In this document: piece after piece, positions 9,051 through 20,561 of the stretch
Layout of the letters: each line of letters opens with the position of its first letter
Position numbering within the stretch: the stretch's first letter is position 1
Assembly (NCBI GenBank): GCA_963791545.1
Contig: CAWBSR010000009.1
Location: forward strand, 1 to 64,000
Length of the DNA: 64,000 nucleotides
Source: JALYXV01 sp963791545
GTDB lineage: Bacteria > Actinomycetota > Acidimicrobiia > Acidimicrobiales > Palsa-688
Direction: 5' to 3'
Made by a program: the position numbers and the translations under genes
The notes under the pieces: generated by a model
Databases searched by the model: none
Told to the model about the DNA's origin: nothing
What the model saw: the letters and a program-made list of their open reading frames with translations, nothing else

Positions 9051-9344
9051 TCACGGCTGGCGGAGGATGTCGTGGGTCCCGAGCCGGCGCCAGATGACGT
9101 GAGGCTCGCCCGGTTTGATCTCGTCGCCGTACTGGAATGTCGCCCGGCCATCGGGAGCCCAGGTCATCTCGAAGACTCCGGGTGCGCCCTGGACACCTTT
9201 GACCCGGAGAGGCTTGCGGAACTGACCTCCGGCTTGGAGGTCCTCGACGAACTGCGCGACCGCCCCCAGGAACGCGGTCTGTTGCTCAGGGCTGAGGCGT
9301 AGGAAGTCAGCCCGAAAACGCGGGAGCCACTGGAAGGTGGGCAA
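9051..9344 (-). CDS. RelE/ParE-like toxin
   Basis: The 97-residue basic protein has the small-toxin layout: an N-terminal helical hairpin (FRADFLRLSPEQQTAFLGAVAQFVEDL), then a beta-sheet (KPLRVKGVQGAPGVFEMTW, GRATFQYG) and a C-terminal VIWRRLGTHDIL strand, which is the H-x-[IV]-L ending common in RelE/ParE toxins. Members cleave ribosome-bound mRNA or poison gyrase; which applies cannot be told. It starts 2 nt after the antitoxin stop, which indicates co-translation. It lies inside the tRNA-bounded island. Confidence 0.7.
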   Translation of the reverse strand: MPTFQWLPRFRADFLRLSPEQQTAFLGAVAQFVEDLQAGGQFRKPLRVKGVQGAPGVFEMTWAPDGRATFQYGDEIKPGEPHVIWRRLGTHDILRQP

Positions 9345-9346
9345 TC

Positions 9347-9655
9347 CTACGGGCGTGCGCGCCGACGAGCAGCCGGTTCCGCCAGGGCTTGAAGTGCCTC
9401 CAGGAACTGCTCCCCGGACTCAAGGGTTTCACCCTCACCGGCGGCGAGCTGCGCGTCCGCTTCCCGCTCCCCTTCCTGCCACTCAGGCGTCCAGTACCAC
9501 GCCTGCGAGGCGTCGATCACCTTCTGCGGACGAAGGAGGATGCCCTCATCTGTCAGTTCGGCCTCGAGCAGGTCACCCTCTTCGAGGTGCGCCGCCTTTC
9601 GGATCTCCTCGGGCAGCGTGAGTTGTCCCTTCGCTCGCAGGGTCGTCCGGGCCAT
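9347..9655 (-). CDS. AbrB/SpoVT-type antitoxin
   Basis: The 102-residue protein begins with a swapped-hairpin AbrB DNA-binding domain (RTTLRAKGQLTLPEEIRKAAHLEEGDLLEAEL, residues about 3-35). A linker (DASQAWYWTPEWQEGEREADAQL) and an acidic tail follow, suited to wrapping the toxin. I chose ATG 9655 because AbrB domains start a few residues before the xxKGQLTLP strand and a TATCCT hexamer lies 6 nt upstream. Such antitoxins usually repress their own operon. The gene pairs with the RelE-like toxin downstream. Confidence 0.75.
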   Translation of the reverse strand: MARTTLRAKGQLTLPEEIRKAAHLEEGDLLEAELTDEGILLRPQKVIDASQAWYWTPEWQEGEREADAQLAAGEGETLESGEQFLEALQALAEPAARRRARP

Positions 9656-9661
9656 GCCACC

Positions 9662-9667
9662 AGGATA
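9662..9667 (-). promoter_or_regulatory. candidate -10 (TATCCT) of the AbrB/RelE-like operon
   Basis: TATCCT on the minus strand ends 6 nt before ATG 9655. Confidence 0.5.
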
Positions 9668-9798
9668 GGCCACTTGGACTTTCCGCCGGTGGGATTTTCC
9701 CACACCGACGACGATTCGCCCAAGCTGGTAATCACCGCGATCATCGAGCACGAGCCAATACCTTGCCCCAGTTAACCGCATATTTGTCTGATTTTCTG

Positions 9799-9804
9799 TA
9801 GGAT
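9799..9804 (+). promoter_or_regulatory. candidate -10 (TAGGAT) of the MNT/HEPN pair
   Basis: TAGGAT ends 6 nt before GTG 9811, in the AT-richer gap between the two divergent modules. Confidence 0.45.
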
Positions 9805-9810
9805 GTGGTT

Positions 9811-10431
9811 GTGGACTACCGCCGCCCAGTCGAAGCTCTCATCCCAGGCGTTCAGGGTCGGGTGCTCGGCGTACTGGCACGGACGAGCATGGATCTCACC
9901 ATGCGGGCAGTGGCCGAACTAGCGGGTGTGAGCCCCCAGCAGGCATCGGTGGTGATCAGGAGACTCGTGGACCTGGGAGTCGCGGAGCGCAGGGATGTCC
10001 CACCGGCGTCGCTCGTGCGGTTGGCCCCTGACAACCTCGCCGCCCAGACGATGCGAGCCATCGTTGGCTTGCGCCAGGCCGCCCTCGACCGCCTCAAAGC
10101 TCTGGCGCTCGATATCCGGCCCGTGCCGACGAGTCTGGTCGTGTTCGGGTCCTTCGCTCGGGGCGAAGCCGATTCGGCCAGCGACCTCGACGTCCTAGCC
10201 GTCCGTCCTCCCGGCCTGCTCATCGACGACGATGGGTGGACGGACTCACTCGGGTCGTGGGCCGACCGGGCAACCCGGGTCGTGGGCAACTCTGTCAACC
10301 TCGTCGAGGCGACCAGCGAGGAGATCCCGGCCCTGCTTCGTCGTGAGGGCCCCTCCGTGTGGCGAGACGCTGCCCGTGAGGGCGTCGTACTCATCGGTGC
10401 ACCGCTTACCGACCTGGCTTCGGTGGCCTGA
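9811..10431 (+). CDS. winged-helix plus minimal nucleotidyltransferase (MntA-like) protein
   Basis: The 206-residue protein has an N-terminal MarR/ArsR-like winged helix (TMRAVAELAGVSPQQASVVIRRLVDLGVAE, about residues 28-60). The minimal nucleotidyltransferase domain carries the signature GSFARGEADSASDLDVL (about residues 110-127), that is GSxxRG...SDxD. In type VII toxin-antitoxin systems MNT proteins adenylylate a tyrosine of the HEPN toxin. This one adds an HTH that could regulate its own operon. GTG 9811 is preferred over GTG 9805 because of the upstream TAGGAT. The HEPN frame follows and overlaps its end. Confidence 0.75.
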   Translation: MDYRRPVEALIPGVQGRVLGVLARTSMDLTMRAVAELAGVSPQQASVVIRRLVDLGVAERRDVPPASLVRLAPDNLAAQTMRAIVGLRQAALDRLKALALDIRPVPTSLVVFGSFARGEADSASDLDVLAVRPPGLLIDDDGWTDSLGSWADRATRVVGNSVNLVEATSEEIPALLRREGPSVWRDAAREGVVLIGAPLTDLASVA

Positions 10432-10881
10432 CGTACCCAGGCGCCGGGCGCAATCCGATCCCGCCGGACTGAGCGACGCGCGGGTGTTCCTAGACAAGGC
10501 CCGAGAGTTCCTCCGAGCGGCTCAGGACTCGCTGGATCTGTCCAACAACACCGCTGCAGTAGGCAACGCGGTACACGCCGGCATCCTGGCCGCCGACGCC
10601 ATCTCCGCCGTCCGCACCCGCACGGTCTGGAGAGGCGAGCACGCCCAGGCCGCCGGGCACCTCGAGACAGCGGCGAGGACGGCAAGCTTGCCGCCAGGCA
10701 GTTGCGCCGGCTGCTCCCGATGAAGACCCGAGCCGAGTATGAACCCACCCCGATACGGCCAGCCGACGCCCGGGCGGCCGTGCAGGCTGCCGACCGCCTC
10801 GTGGTCCTCGCCACCGCGGCCCTCTCAGCTGCCCCACCAGGTACCGAAAGTGGTTTCGGGAAGGCGACTGGCTCGTCGTGA
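10397..10881 (+). pseudogene. HEPN-domain protein, interrupted by one frameshift
   Basis: The first frame reads SDARVFLDKAREFLRAAQDSL...AAVGNAVHAGILAADAISAVRTRTVWRGEHAQAAGHLETA. Near 10668-10672 one missing base shifts the reading to GEDGKLAARQLRRLLPMKTRAEYEP...AVQAADRLVVLATAAL. The two parts form a continuous HEPN protein, with an R-x6-H motif (RTVWRGEH) and a typical C-terminal helix. A GTG at 10397 overlapping the MNT gene is the likely start. The break could be real inactivation of a toxin or a sequencing error, and I cannot tell which. Confidence 0.7.
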
Positions 10882-10984
10882 GACGACGCCACCGCGCCAG
10901 GGGAGTCCAGCCCGCAGCGGCGCCGGTTGCTCTAAGGCCACGATCGGTCGAACCGCGAGTGTTGCGGACGTCAGCGGATGGCCA

Positions 10985-11323
10985 TCATGCGCTTCGCTGT
11001 TGCCGCGCTCGGTGGTAGAGCGTTTGGTGGGGAATGCCGGTCGCCAAAGCGATGCTGCGCCAGCTGTGGCCGTGGGCTCGGGCAGCGCCGATGGCGTAGT
11101 CAAGTTGGTCGGCCGCGCCGCGGGCCGCAAAGGCCGCGTCAGCCGTGGCCCTCAGCACATGGCCGGCCTCGGTCCTCTCGTCGGCTTCGGGAGTGGACGC
11201 CTCGGTCTGGGACAGCGTTGTTCGTGTCCGGTTCCGAGACAACGGAGATGCTGTCTCGGATCGAGACGGTTCCGGCGAGATGGCCCGTTCGGGGTCGAAG
11301 CGGTGGAGGGTTTCAGCGCCCAC
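10985..11323 (-). CDS. small helix-turn-helix protein next to the tRNA-Cys attachment site
   Basis: The C-terminal half reads LDYAIGAARAHGHSWRSIALATGIPHQTLYHRAR, a clear helix-turn-helix. The N-terminal part is Ser/Thr/Glu-rich and may be untranslated, since the 11323 start is not supported by a ribosome binding site or -10. Its place at the tRNA end of the island would suit an excisionase-like or island regulator, but that is inference from position only. Confidence 0.5.
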   Translation of the reverse strand: MGAETLHRFDPERAISPEPSRSETASPLSRNRTRTTLSQTEASTPEADERTEAGHVLRATADAAFAARGAADQLDYAIGAARAHGHSWRSIALATGIPHQTLYHRARQQRSA

Positions 11324-11338
11324 GGCTGGCGGGGGATG

Positions 11339-11382
11339 GAGGCGGCGAGCGGAATCGAACCGCTGTACAGGGCTTTGCAGGC
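11339..11382 (-). repeat. att-like copy within tRNA-Cys
   Basis: This is the partner of 8888-8931, with one mismatch over 44 bp, starting 1 nt past the tRNA 3' end and reaching through the anticodon loop. Confidence 0.8.
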
Positions 11383-11411
11383 CCTTGCCTAAACCACTCG
11401 GCCACGCCGCC
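11340..11411 (-). tRNA. tRNA-Cys (GCA)
   Basis: Read on the minus strand, this is a full cloverleaf. The acceptor strands GGCGGCG and CGCCGCC pair, the D loop has AGTGGTTTAGGCA, and the anticodon stem AGGGC/GCCCT encloses CTGCAAA with anticodon GCA. The T arm GCGGTTCGATTCCGC pairs and the discriminator base is U. CCA is not encoded. The gene is intact and appears to be the integration target for the neighbouring island. Confidence 0.92.
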
Positions 11412-11504
11412 CGGTTACGTCGGGAGCCCCGGCGTCCAGGCTCGACACTGTAGCGGCTAGGCGTTCGGCAACAACCGGCGGCGACTGCGCGAAACTGGGC
11501 GGGA

Positions 11505-11592
11505 CACGGGAGCTCGGAGGGACCGGGCTGAGAGGCGGCCTTACCGGCCGCGACCGTCGAACCTGATCCGGGTAATGCCGGTGGAGGGAGAA
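11505..11592 (+). promoter_or_regulatory. TPP riboswitch (THI element)
   Basis: The leader contains the conserved aptamer blocks in order: GGGAGCTCGG, then GGGCTGAGAGG, a variable P3 hairpin (GCGGCC...GGCCGC), then ACCGTCGAACCTGATCCGG and GTAATGCCGG. It ends in GGAGGGAG, which is also the Shine-Dalgarno sequence of thiC 8 nt before its ATG. Thiamin pyrophosphate binding could therefore hide the ribosome binding site directly and shut off translation. Confidence 0.93.
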
Positions 11593-11598
11593 CCCGAG

Positions 11599-13362
<1,764 letters not shown>

Positions 13363-13399
13363 GGACCGGTGACAAAGCTGCGTCCCTGACCGGCAGCGG

Positions 13400-13405
13400 T
13401 ACCGT
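13400..13405 (+). promoter_or_regulatory. candidate -10 (TACCGT) of the CaCA exchanger gene
   Basis: TACCGT ends 9 nt before ATG 13415. Confidence 0.4.
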
Positions 13406-13414
13406 CGGGGCGCC

Positions 13415-14500
13415 ATGGCGCCTGACCTCCGAGCCCTGAACCGCACCGAGCGCCTGACCACGGGGGCCGCCGTCGCCATGACCGCCGTGGCCGCGGTGGC
13501 CGCCGCGCGGGGCCCTGACACAGTCGCCACCTTCCTCATCTCGGCCGCCGCCCTGGCCGCCCTGGCCGCCCTGGTCGGCCAGGCGGTCGATCACATCGGC
13601 GACCGGATGGGACCTGGCGCCACGGGATTGCTCCAGTCCGCCCTCGCCAACCTGCCCGAGCTGATGGTCGGGGTCTTCGCCCTGCGGGCGGGGCTGGTCG
13701 ACGTCGTCCGGGCCGCCCTGGTCGGCTCCATACTGGCCAACACGCTGCTCGTCCTCGGCGTAGCCGTGGTGGCCGGGGGCCTGCGTCACGGCACCCAGCG
13801 CTTCGATTCCGACGCCCCCCGCATGATCGGCACCCTGCTGCTGCTGGCGGTCGCAGCCCTGCTCGTCCCCACCCTGGCCGCCAAACTCCACACGCCGGCC
13901 GCCGCCCACTCCAACCAGCTGTCGGGGGCGGTGGCCGTCATCCTGATCGCCGTCTACGCGCTGAGCATCCCCTTCTGGCTCCGGCGCGAGCCCGAGCCCA
14001 ACGACGATCAAGGCGACACTGCCGAAGTCCGCCAGACTTCCTGGCCCCTGCCCCTCGCCATCGTTCTCCTGGCGGTCGGGAGCCTAGGTGCGGCGCTGGT
14101 GTCGGACTGGTTCGTGGCCGCCTTGGAGCCGGCCACCAAGTCCCTCGGCATCTCGCAGGCCTTCACCGGATTGGTGATCGTGGCCATCGCCAGCAACGCG
14201 GTCGAAAACGTCGTCGGCATCCGCTTCGCGCTCGCAGCCCGCCCCGACTACGCGCTCAGCACCATATTGAACAGCCCGCTGCAGATCGCGCTCCTTTTGA
14301 CCCCGGTTCTCGTCCTGGTTTCCCATCTCACCGGACCCAGCCACCTGAGCCTCGTTTTCCCCACCCTGGAGGTCGCGGCGCTCGCCCTGGCGACGCTGGC
14401 GGTGCTCGTGGTGCTTTCCGACGGCGAATACGGGTGGCTCGAAGGCGTCGCCCTGATCGGCCTCTACGGCATCCTGGCGGCCGCTTTCTGGTGGGGTTAG
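13415..14500 (+). CDS. CaCA-superfamily Ca2+(Na+)/H+ exchanger
   Basis: The 361-residue integral membrane protein has about 10-11 hydrophobic segments and two alpha-repeats typical of cation/Ca2+ antiporters. Repeat 1 reads ANLPELMVGVFALRAGLVDVVRAALVGSILANTLLVLG, here quoted in pieces as ANLPELMVGVFAL and GSILANTLLVLG. Repeat 2 reads GLVIVAIASNAVENV with NSPLQIALLL. The usual NxxEH of repeat 2 is NAVEN here, so the acidic residue is kept. A hydrophilic loop (residues about 190-210) separates the halves. It would exchange cytosolic Ca2+ for H+ or Na+. It starts shortly after thiC on the same strand but has its own candidate -10. Confidence 0.88.
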   Translation: MAPDLRALNRTERLTTGAAVAMTAVAAVAAARGPDTVATFLISAAALAALAALVGQAVDHIGDRMGPGATGLLQSALANLPELMVGVFALRAGLVDVVRAALVGSILANTLLVLGVAVVAGGLRHGTQRFDSDAPRMIGTLLLLAVAALLVPTLAAKLHTPAAAHSNQLSGAVAVILIAVYALSIPFWLRREPEPNDDQGDTAEVRQTSWPLPLAIVLLAVGSLGAALVSDWFVAALEPATKSLGISQAFTGLVIVAIASNAVENVVGIRFALAARPDYALSTILNSPLQIALLLTPVLVLVSHLTGPSHLSLVFPTLEVAALALATLAVLVVLSDGEYGWLEGVALIGLYGILAAAFWWG

Positions 14501-14517
14501 CCGTCCCACCCCCGTTG

Positions 14518-14523
14518 TAGGGT
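14518..14523 (+). promoter_or_regulatory. candidate -10 (TAGGGT) of glgX
   Basis: TAGGGT ends 8 nt before ATG 14532. Confidence 0.45.
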
Positions 14524-14531
14524 CTGACCCG

Positions 14532-16666
<2,135 letters not shown>

Positions 16667-16676
<10 letters not shown>

Positions 16677-16692
16677 GGGCCTTTCTGTTTTC
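16667..16692 (+). terminator. intrinsic terminator after glgX
   Basis: GGCCC, a GCTGA loop and GGGCC form a 5-bp all-GC stem overlapping the stop codon, followed by a T-rich run (TTTCTGTTTT). T-rich runs are rare in this window. Confidence 0.6.
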
Positions 16693-16836
16693 ACTCCCTC
16701 GCCAAATAAAACAAGAGTGCGGATCGCCCCCCTGCTTTAAGATTTGCCCGTGAGCGACTTTCTCTGACGCTGAGCTCGTGGTCCTCCTGGCCGACACGGC
16801 CCCTGTTTCGTCCGTGTTCGTCAGGAAAGGAGCTTC

Positions 16837-18042
16837 GTGTTCTCATCACGCATGGTCCGCGTGGCCCGTCTCGACCGGCTCGACCGGGAAGATGGAATGT
16901 CGGACCGGGCGATCGCGCTCGTGTTTTCCGCCCGGTTCGTCGACGAGGTGCTGTCGGGGGCCTGGACGGTGCTGGCCCCCACCTTCCGGGTGGCGTTCCG
17001 GCTCAGCCTGGTCCAGATCGGTTTCCTGAGCCAGCTGCTCAACTGGGTCGCCCTGGTCGTGGAGCCGGTGGCCGCCGCCCAGGTCGACCTGCGGGAACGC
17101 CGGGCCATCATGGCTTGGGGCGCCTTGGCGCTGGCCGTCTCGGTGCTGATCATGGGGGCGGCGCCCGGCTACCTGGTGCTGGCGGGCGGCTTCGCCCTCT
17201 ACGGTTTGGGCTCGGGACCACTGGTGCTGTCGGCCGACGTGGTCGTCGTGGAGGCCTTCCCCCAGGCACCGGAACGGGCGTTCAGCCGGGCCGCTTTGCT
17301 CGACACCATCGGCGCCCTGGCCGGGCCCGCCATGGTGGCGGGGGCCGCCTCCGTGGGTGTGTCGTGGCGAGTCGTGCTGGTCGTCCTCGCAGCCTGCGTG
17401 GTGGCCTACGGCATCGGCATCTCGGCGACCAGCTTTCCCCGCCCCCGGCACGTGCCCGAGCCGGACCACGGCAGCGCCCGCCGGCTGCTGGCCAACGCTC
17501 GCCGCGTTCTGCGCAACCGTCAGGCCCGGCAGTGGCTGCTGGTCCTGTTGTGCTTCGACCTGTTCGAGGCGGCCTTCGTCCTGAAATACATCTGGCTGCA
17601 CGACGCGGTGGGCCTGAGCCAGCCGCTGGTCGCGCTCTACGCGGCGGGAGAGCAGGTCGTCGACCTGGTGGCGCTGGTGCTACTCGACCGGTGGCTGGCC
17701 CGCCGGGAGGCCAGTCAGATCTTCCAGGCCGCCGCCTCGGCCCTCATCGTGCTGCCCACTGTCTGGGTGGCCGCCCCGGGCGTCGCCGGTCGGGTGGTGG
17801 TGGGTATCCCGTTGGCCTTCGCCCACACCCTGATCTGGCCGCTGGCCAAAGCCAAGTCGCTGACCGCGGTCCCCGACCTCGGCGGCGCCACCCAGGCCAT
17901 CACGGCGTTGTTCCCGATCCTGCCGCTGGCCATCATCGAGGCCCGTTTCGCGAACGCCGTCGGGCTGGGACCGGCCCTGGCCGCCACCGCCGCCCTGGGC
18001 GCCCTCCTCATGGCGCTGGTCGCCCGGCGGGTCGATCCTTAA
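16837..18042 (+). CDS. MFS transporter
   Basis: The 401-residue product has about 11-12 hydrophobic segments, for example GALALAVSVLIMGAAPGYLVLAGGFALYGLG and VVLVVLAACVVAYGIGI (quoted from longer runs). A basic cytoplasmic loop (SFPRPRHVPEPDHGSARRLLANARRVLRNRQARQ) lies in the middle, as in major facilitator proteins. The substrate is unknown. GTG 16837 has an AAGGAG sequence 5 nt upstream. It is convergent with the next gene: the two stop codons share the palindrome TTAA at 18039-18042. Confidence 0.8.
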   Translation: MFSSRMVRVARLDRLDREDGMSDRAIALVFSARFVDEVLSGAWTVLAPTFRVAFRLSLVQIGFLSQLLNWVALVVEPVAAAQVDLRERRAIMAWGALALAVSVLIMGAAPGYLVLAGGFALYGLGSGPLVLSADVVVVEAFPQAPERAFSRAALLDTIGALAGPAMVAGAASVGVSWRVVLVVLAACVVAYGIGISATSFPRPRHVPEPDHGSARRLLANARRVLRNRQARQWLLVLLCFDLFEAAFVLKYIWLHDAVGLSQPLVALYAAGEQVVDLVALVLLDRWLARREASQIFQAAASALIVLPTVWVAAPGVAGRVVVGIPLAFAHTLIWPLAKAKSLTAVPDLGGATQAITALFPILPLAIIEARFANAVGLGPALAATAALGALLMALVARRVDP

Positions 18043-18740
18043 CGGGGCAGCAGGGCGCTCGGGTCGGCAGCGGTGTACGGGACCCGGAAAAACCCCCGGA
18101 TCGGATCACCGATAGCGACATTGTGGGTGATCACGGTGGTGCCGCCGGGATCGGCCAGGCTGAGCGAGATCCGCACGTCGTCGGCGCCGTCCACGCTGGT
18201 GTTGGGGTCATACACCTTGATGGTGAGTCGATCGTTATCGACGTCGTAGCCGTAGGCCAACACCTGATGGTTCCTCCCCAACTGGGCCGGGTTGGCCGAC
18301 GCCACCGTCACCAGGCCCAGCGGCGCCGGGTGACCGCCGTCGATATCGGCCTGAACGGCGGGCCATTCCTCCTTTATGGTGCGCCACCCCACGCCGTGCA
18401 GGGTGGCCAGCCAGACGCCGGTGTCACCGTCGGCCAGCATCATCCACTGGTAATAGGTCAGAACGCCGGTCGGGAGATTCCAACTGTCGAACAGGCGCTT
18501 CACGATGTAGTCGAACAGCGGCGTGCCCGGTCCCGGCTGGCGGTCCGTCAGCGGCGGCAGATGGGCGGTGAAGACATCCAGCACCGTGAACACCATGCCG
18601 CCGCATACGCCGTTGCTGGCACTGCCGATCTTTACCCGGCCCAAGGGCGGGACGGTGACGGTGATGTCGGCTTCGTCAGGCCAGGAATTGGCGAACTGCA
18701 AGCCGTTCACACTTGGCAGGAAGCCCGCGATGTCGCCCAC
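18039..18740 (-). CDS. papain-like-fold candidate (C39-like) hypothetical protein
   Basis: The 233-residue soluble protein contains NGVCGGMVFTVLDVF (Cys about residue 42) and, far downstream, GRNHQVLAYGYD (His about residue 165) followed by VYDPN. That order, an early Cys helix and a late His strand with an Asn/Asp after it, fits cysteine-peptidase-like folds such as C39. The role is unproven and no secretion signal is seen. The GTG start 7 nt after TAGGTT gives MGDIAGFLPSVNGLQF and removes a long low-complexity upstream frame. Confidence 0.6.
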   Translation of the reverse strand: MGDIAGFLPSVNGLQFANSWPDEADITVTVPPLGRVKIGSASNGVCGGMVFTVLDVFTAHLPPLTDRQPGPGTPLFDYIVKRLFDSWNLPTGVLTYYQWMMLADGDTGVWLATLHGVGWRTIKEEWPAVQADIDGGHPAPLGLVTVASANPAQLGRNHQVLAYGYDVDNDRLTIKVYDPNTSVDGADDVRISLSLADPGGTTVITHNVAIGDPIRGFFRVPYTAADPSALLPR

Positions 18741-18747
18741 GGAAACG

Positions 18748-18753
18748 AACCTA
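18748..18753 (-). promoter_or_regulatory. candidate -10 (TAGGTT)
   Basis: TAGGTT on the minus strand ends 7 nt before GTG 18740. Confidence 0.45.
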
Positions 18754-18948
18754 GGCGGCGGCGGGTGCGGCCGGGCGGCCGGCGCGGGGCGGGCGACCCG
18801 GGAGGGCTCGTGTTTTCCTGATCCACGCCGAGAACGCCCGGGGCATGTTCGGGATGGTGACCGCCCTGATTGTGAAGTGACGCACCCCCGGAACCGGTGC
18901 CGCAACGGGTGCGCCCCCGGCCCCCTTCGGCGCTGGGCGACCCTCCGG

Positions 18949-18954
18949 TAGCGT
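18949..18954 (+). promoter_or_regulatory. candidate -10 (TAGCGT) of the thioesterase gene
   Basis: TAGCGT ends 9 nt before ATG 18964. Confidence 0.4.
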
Positions 18955-18963
18955 GCCCGACCA

Positions 18964-19836
18964 ATGGACGCTCGGACGTTCCTCGGGCTGGAACCGACCG
19001 GGGATCCCCTCCTCTGGCGGCTCCCGGTGACCCCGGGGGTGTCTACGCCGGGCCGGTTCCTGTTTGGGGGCTGCGGGTTGGCGGCGGGCGTGGCGGCCAT
19101 GGAGCACGCCGGCGGCCGTCCCGCGGTCTGGGCCTCGGCCCAGTACCTCTCCTATGCCCCGACCGGCAGCGTCGTCGATTTCGCGGTCAACCTGGCCGTG
19201 GTCGGCCATCAGACGACCCAGGCCCGGGCCATCGGGCGGGTGGACGGCAAGGAGATCCTGACGGTCAACGCCGCCCTGGGCCGGCGCCCATTGGACCTGA
19301 CCGGAACCTTCGTTCACCCGCCCGACGTCCCCAGCCACGAGGATTCCCGGGTCCGCCAGACGCCGCCGGAGTTCAGCGGGACGGTGCTGGAGCGGGTCGA
19401 ACTGCGCCTCGCCCGGGGCCGCCAGTTCGAGGACCTGGACGGGACACCGGGCGACGGCCGTTGTGCCTTCTGGGCCCGGTTGCCGGGCCAGCTCGAGCCC
19501 AGCTCCGCCTGGCTGTCGGTGCTCGGCGACTACGTCCCTTCCGGGGTGGCCCAGGCGCTCGGGCGGCCGTCGATCGGCAACAGCCTCGACAACACCATCC
19601 GGGTAGTGCAACTGGTCCCGTCGGAGTGGATCCTCTGCGACATCCACATCCTGGCCATCGCCAACGGTTTCGGCCATGGGCGGGCCCACTTGTGGGCCGA
19701 GGACGGCACCCTCCTCGGTATCGCCAGCCAGTCCGTCATCGTCCGGCTGGGGCGCCCACCGAGGTCGCCGGCCGCCGGCGCCGGGGCCGGCCCCGCTCCC
19801 GCCGCCACCGGCGGCGCAGCGTCGTCGGACGCGTAG
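18964..19836 (+). CDS. TesB-like acyl-CoA thioesterase family protein
   Basis: The 290-residue protein shows the double-hotdog layout. The first half has RFLFGGCGLAAGVAAMEH and VWASAQYLSYAPTGSVVDF; the second has LGRPSIGNSLDNTIRVVQ, WILCDIHILAIANGFGHGRAHLW and GTLLGIASQS. These are the family's substrate-tunnel and active-site strands. It would hydrolyse acyl-CoA thioesters; chain length cannot be inferred. The C-terminal 30 residues are an Ala/Gly/Pro tail. Its stop codon TAG is also the start of the TAGCCT -10 of the next gene. Confidence 0.85.
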   Translation: MDARTFLGLEPTGDPLLWRLPVTPGVSTPGRFLFGGCGLAAGVAAMEHAGGRPAVWASAQYLSYAPTGSVVDFAVNLAVVGHQTTQARAIGRVDGKEILTVNAALGRRPLDLTGTFVHPPDVPSHEDSRVRQTPPEFSGTVLERVELRLARGRQFEDLDGTPGDGRCAFWARLPGQLEPSSAWLSVLGDYVPSGVAQALGRPSIGNSLDNTIRVVQLVPSEWILCDIHILAIANGFGHGRAHLWAEDGTLLGIASQSVIVRLGRPPRSPAAGAGAGPAPAATGGAASSDA

Positions 19837-19839
19837 CCT
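19834..19839 (+). promoter_or_regulatory. candidate -10 (TAGCCT) overlapping the preceding stop
   Basis: The TAG stop of the thioesterase gene is the first half of TAGCCT, which ends 8 nt before GTG 19848. Confidence 0.4.
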
Positions 19840-19847
19840 CGCTCGTC

Positions 19848-20561
19848 GTGGCCGATCGCCTCTACCTCCGCCAGCTGCTGTCGGGCCGGGACTTCGCCCC
19901 GGGCGATGCCATGGCCCGCCAGATGGTCAATCACGTCTACTTCGTCGGGGACCGGGAAACCCGCCAGGCCCTCATCGTCGATCCCGCCTACGACATCGCG
20001 GGCCTCCTCGAGATCCTCGACGCCGACGAGATGCAACTCACGGGCGTCCTGGCCACCCACTACCACTTCGATCATGTGGGCGGCTCGTTCATGGGCCACA
20101 CCGTGGAGGGCATCACCGCCCTTTTGGAACAGCGGCCCGTGCCAGTTCACGTGAACGCGGCCGAGGAGGAATGGATACGCAAGGCCACCGGCGTGGCGGC
20201 GGCCGACCTCACCGGCCACGCCAGCGGCGACACCATCTCGGTTGGCAACATCGACGTCCGATTCCTCCACACCCCCGGGCACACGCCGGGCAGCCAGTGC
20301 TTCCTCGTGGACGGCAAGCTGGTGTCGGGGGACACCCTGTTCCTCGATGGGTGCGGGAGAACCGACCTGCCGGGCTCCGATCCCGAGGCCATGTACGACA
20401 GCCTCCAGAAGCTGGCCGCCCTCCCCGACGACACCATCGTCCTCCCCGGGCATCGCTACTCGCCGGCCCCCTCGGCGCCCCTCGCCGAGATCAGGGAGCT
20501 CAATTTCGTGTTCAAGCCCACGTCCAAGCGGCAGTGGCTGCAGATTTTCGGGGCCGCCTGA
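19848..20561 (+). CDS. MBL-fold metallo-hydrolase (glyoxalase II-like)
   Basis: The 237-residue protein carries the metallo-beta-lactamase signature THYHFDH at about residue 66, then a zinc-ligand region HTPGHTPGS, GDTLF and a late GHRYS. This matches glyoxalase II or persulfide-dioxygenase-like hydrolases that open thioesters. The substrate is unknown. The downstream phosphatase gene begins within its stop codon (TGATG), so the two are translationally coupled. Confidence 0.88.
   Translation: MADRLYLRQLLSGRDFAPGDAMARQMVNHVYFVGDRETRQALIVDPAYDIAGLLEILDADEMQLTGVLATHYHFDHVGGSFMGHTVEGITALLEQRPVPVHVNAAEEEWIRKATGVAAADLTGHASGDTISVGNIDVRFLHTPGHTPGSQCFLVDGKLVSGDTLFLDGCGRTDLPGSDPEAMYDSLQKLAALPDDTIVLPGHRYSPAPSAPLAEIRELNFVFKPTSKRQWLQIFGAA

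Larger units (their letters stand above)
8888..11382. mobile_element. tRNA-Cys-bounded mini-island with two toxin-antitoxin modules
   Basis: A near-exact 44-bp direct repeat (one mismatch) of the 3' part of tRNA-Cys lies at 8888-8931 and again within the intact tRNA gene at 11339-11382. This is the usual signature of site-specific integration at a tRNA 3' end. The 2.4 kb between the copies carries an AbrB/RelE-like pair, an MNT/HEPN pair and a small helix-turn-helix gene, but no recombinase, so the element is either non-autonomous or has lost its integrase. The degenerate integrase at 5377-6016 is outside the repeats. Confidence 0.6.
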
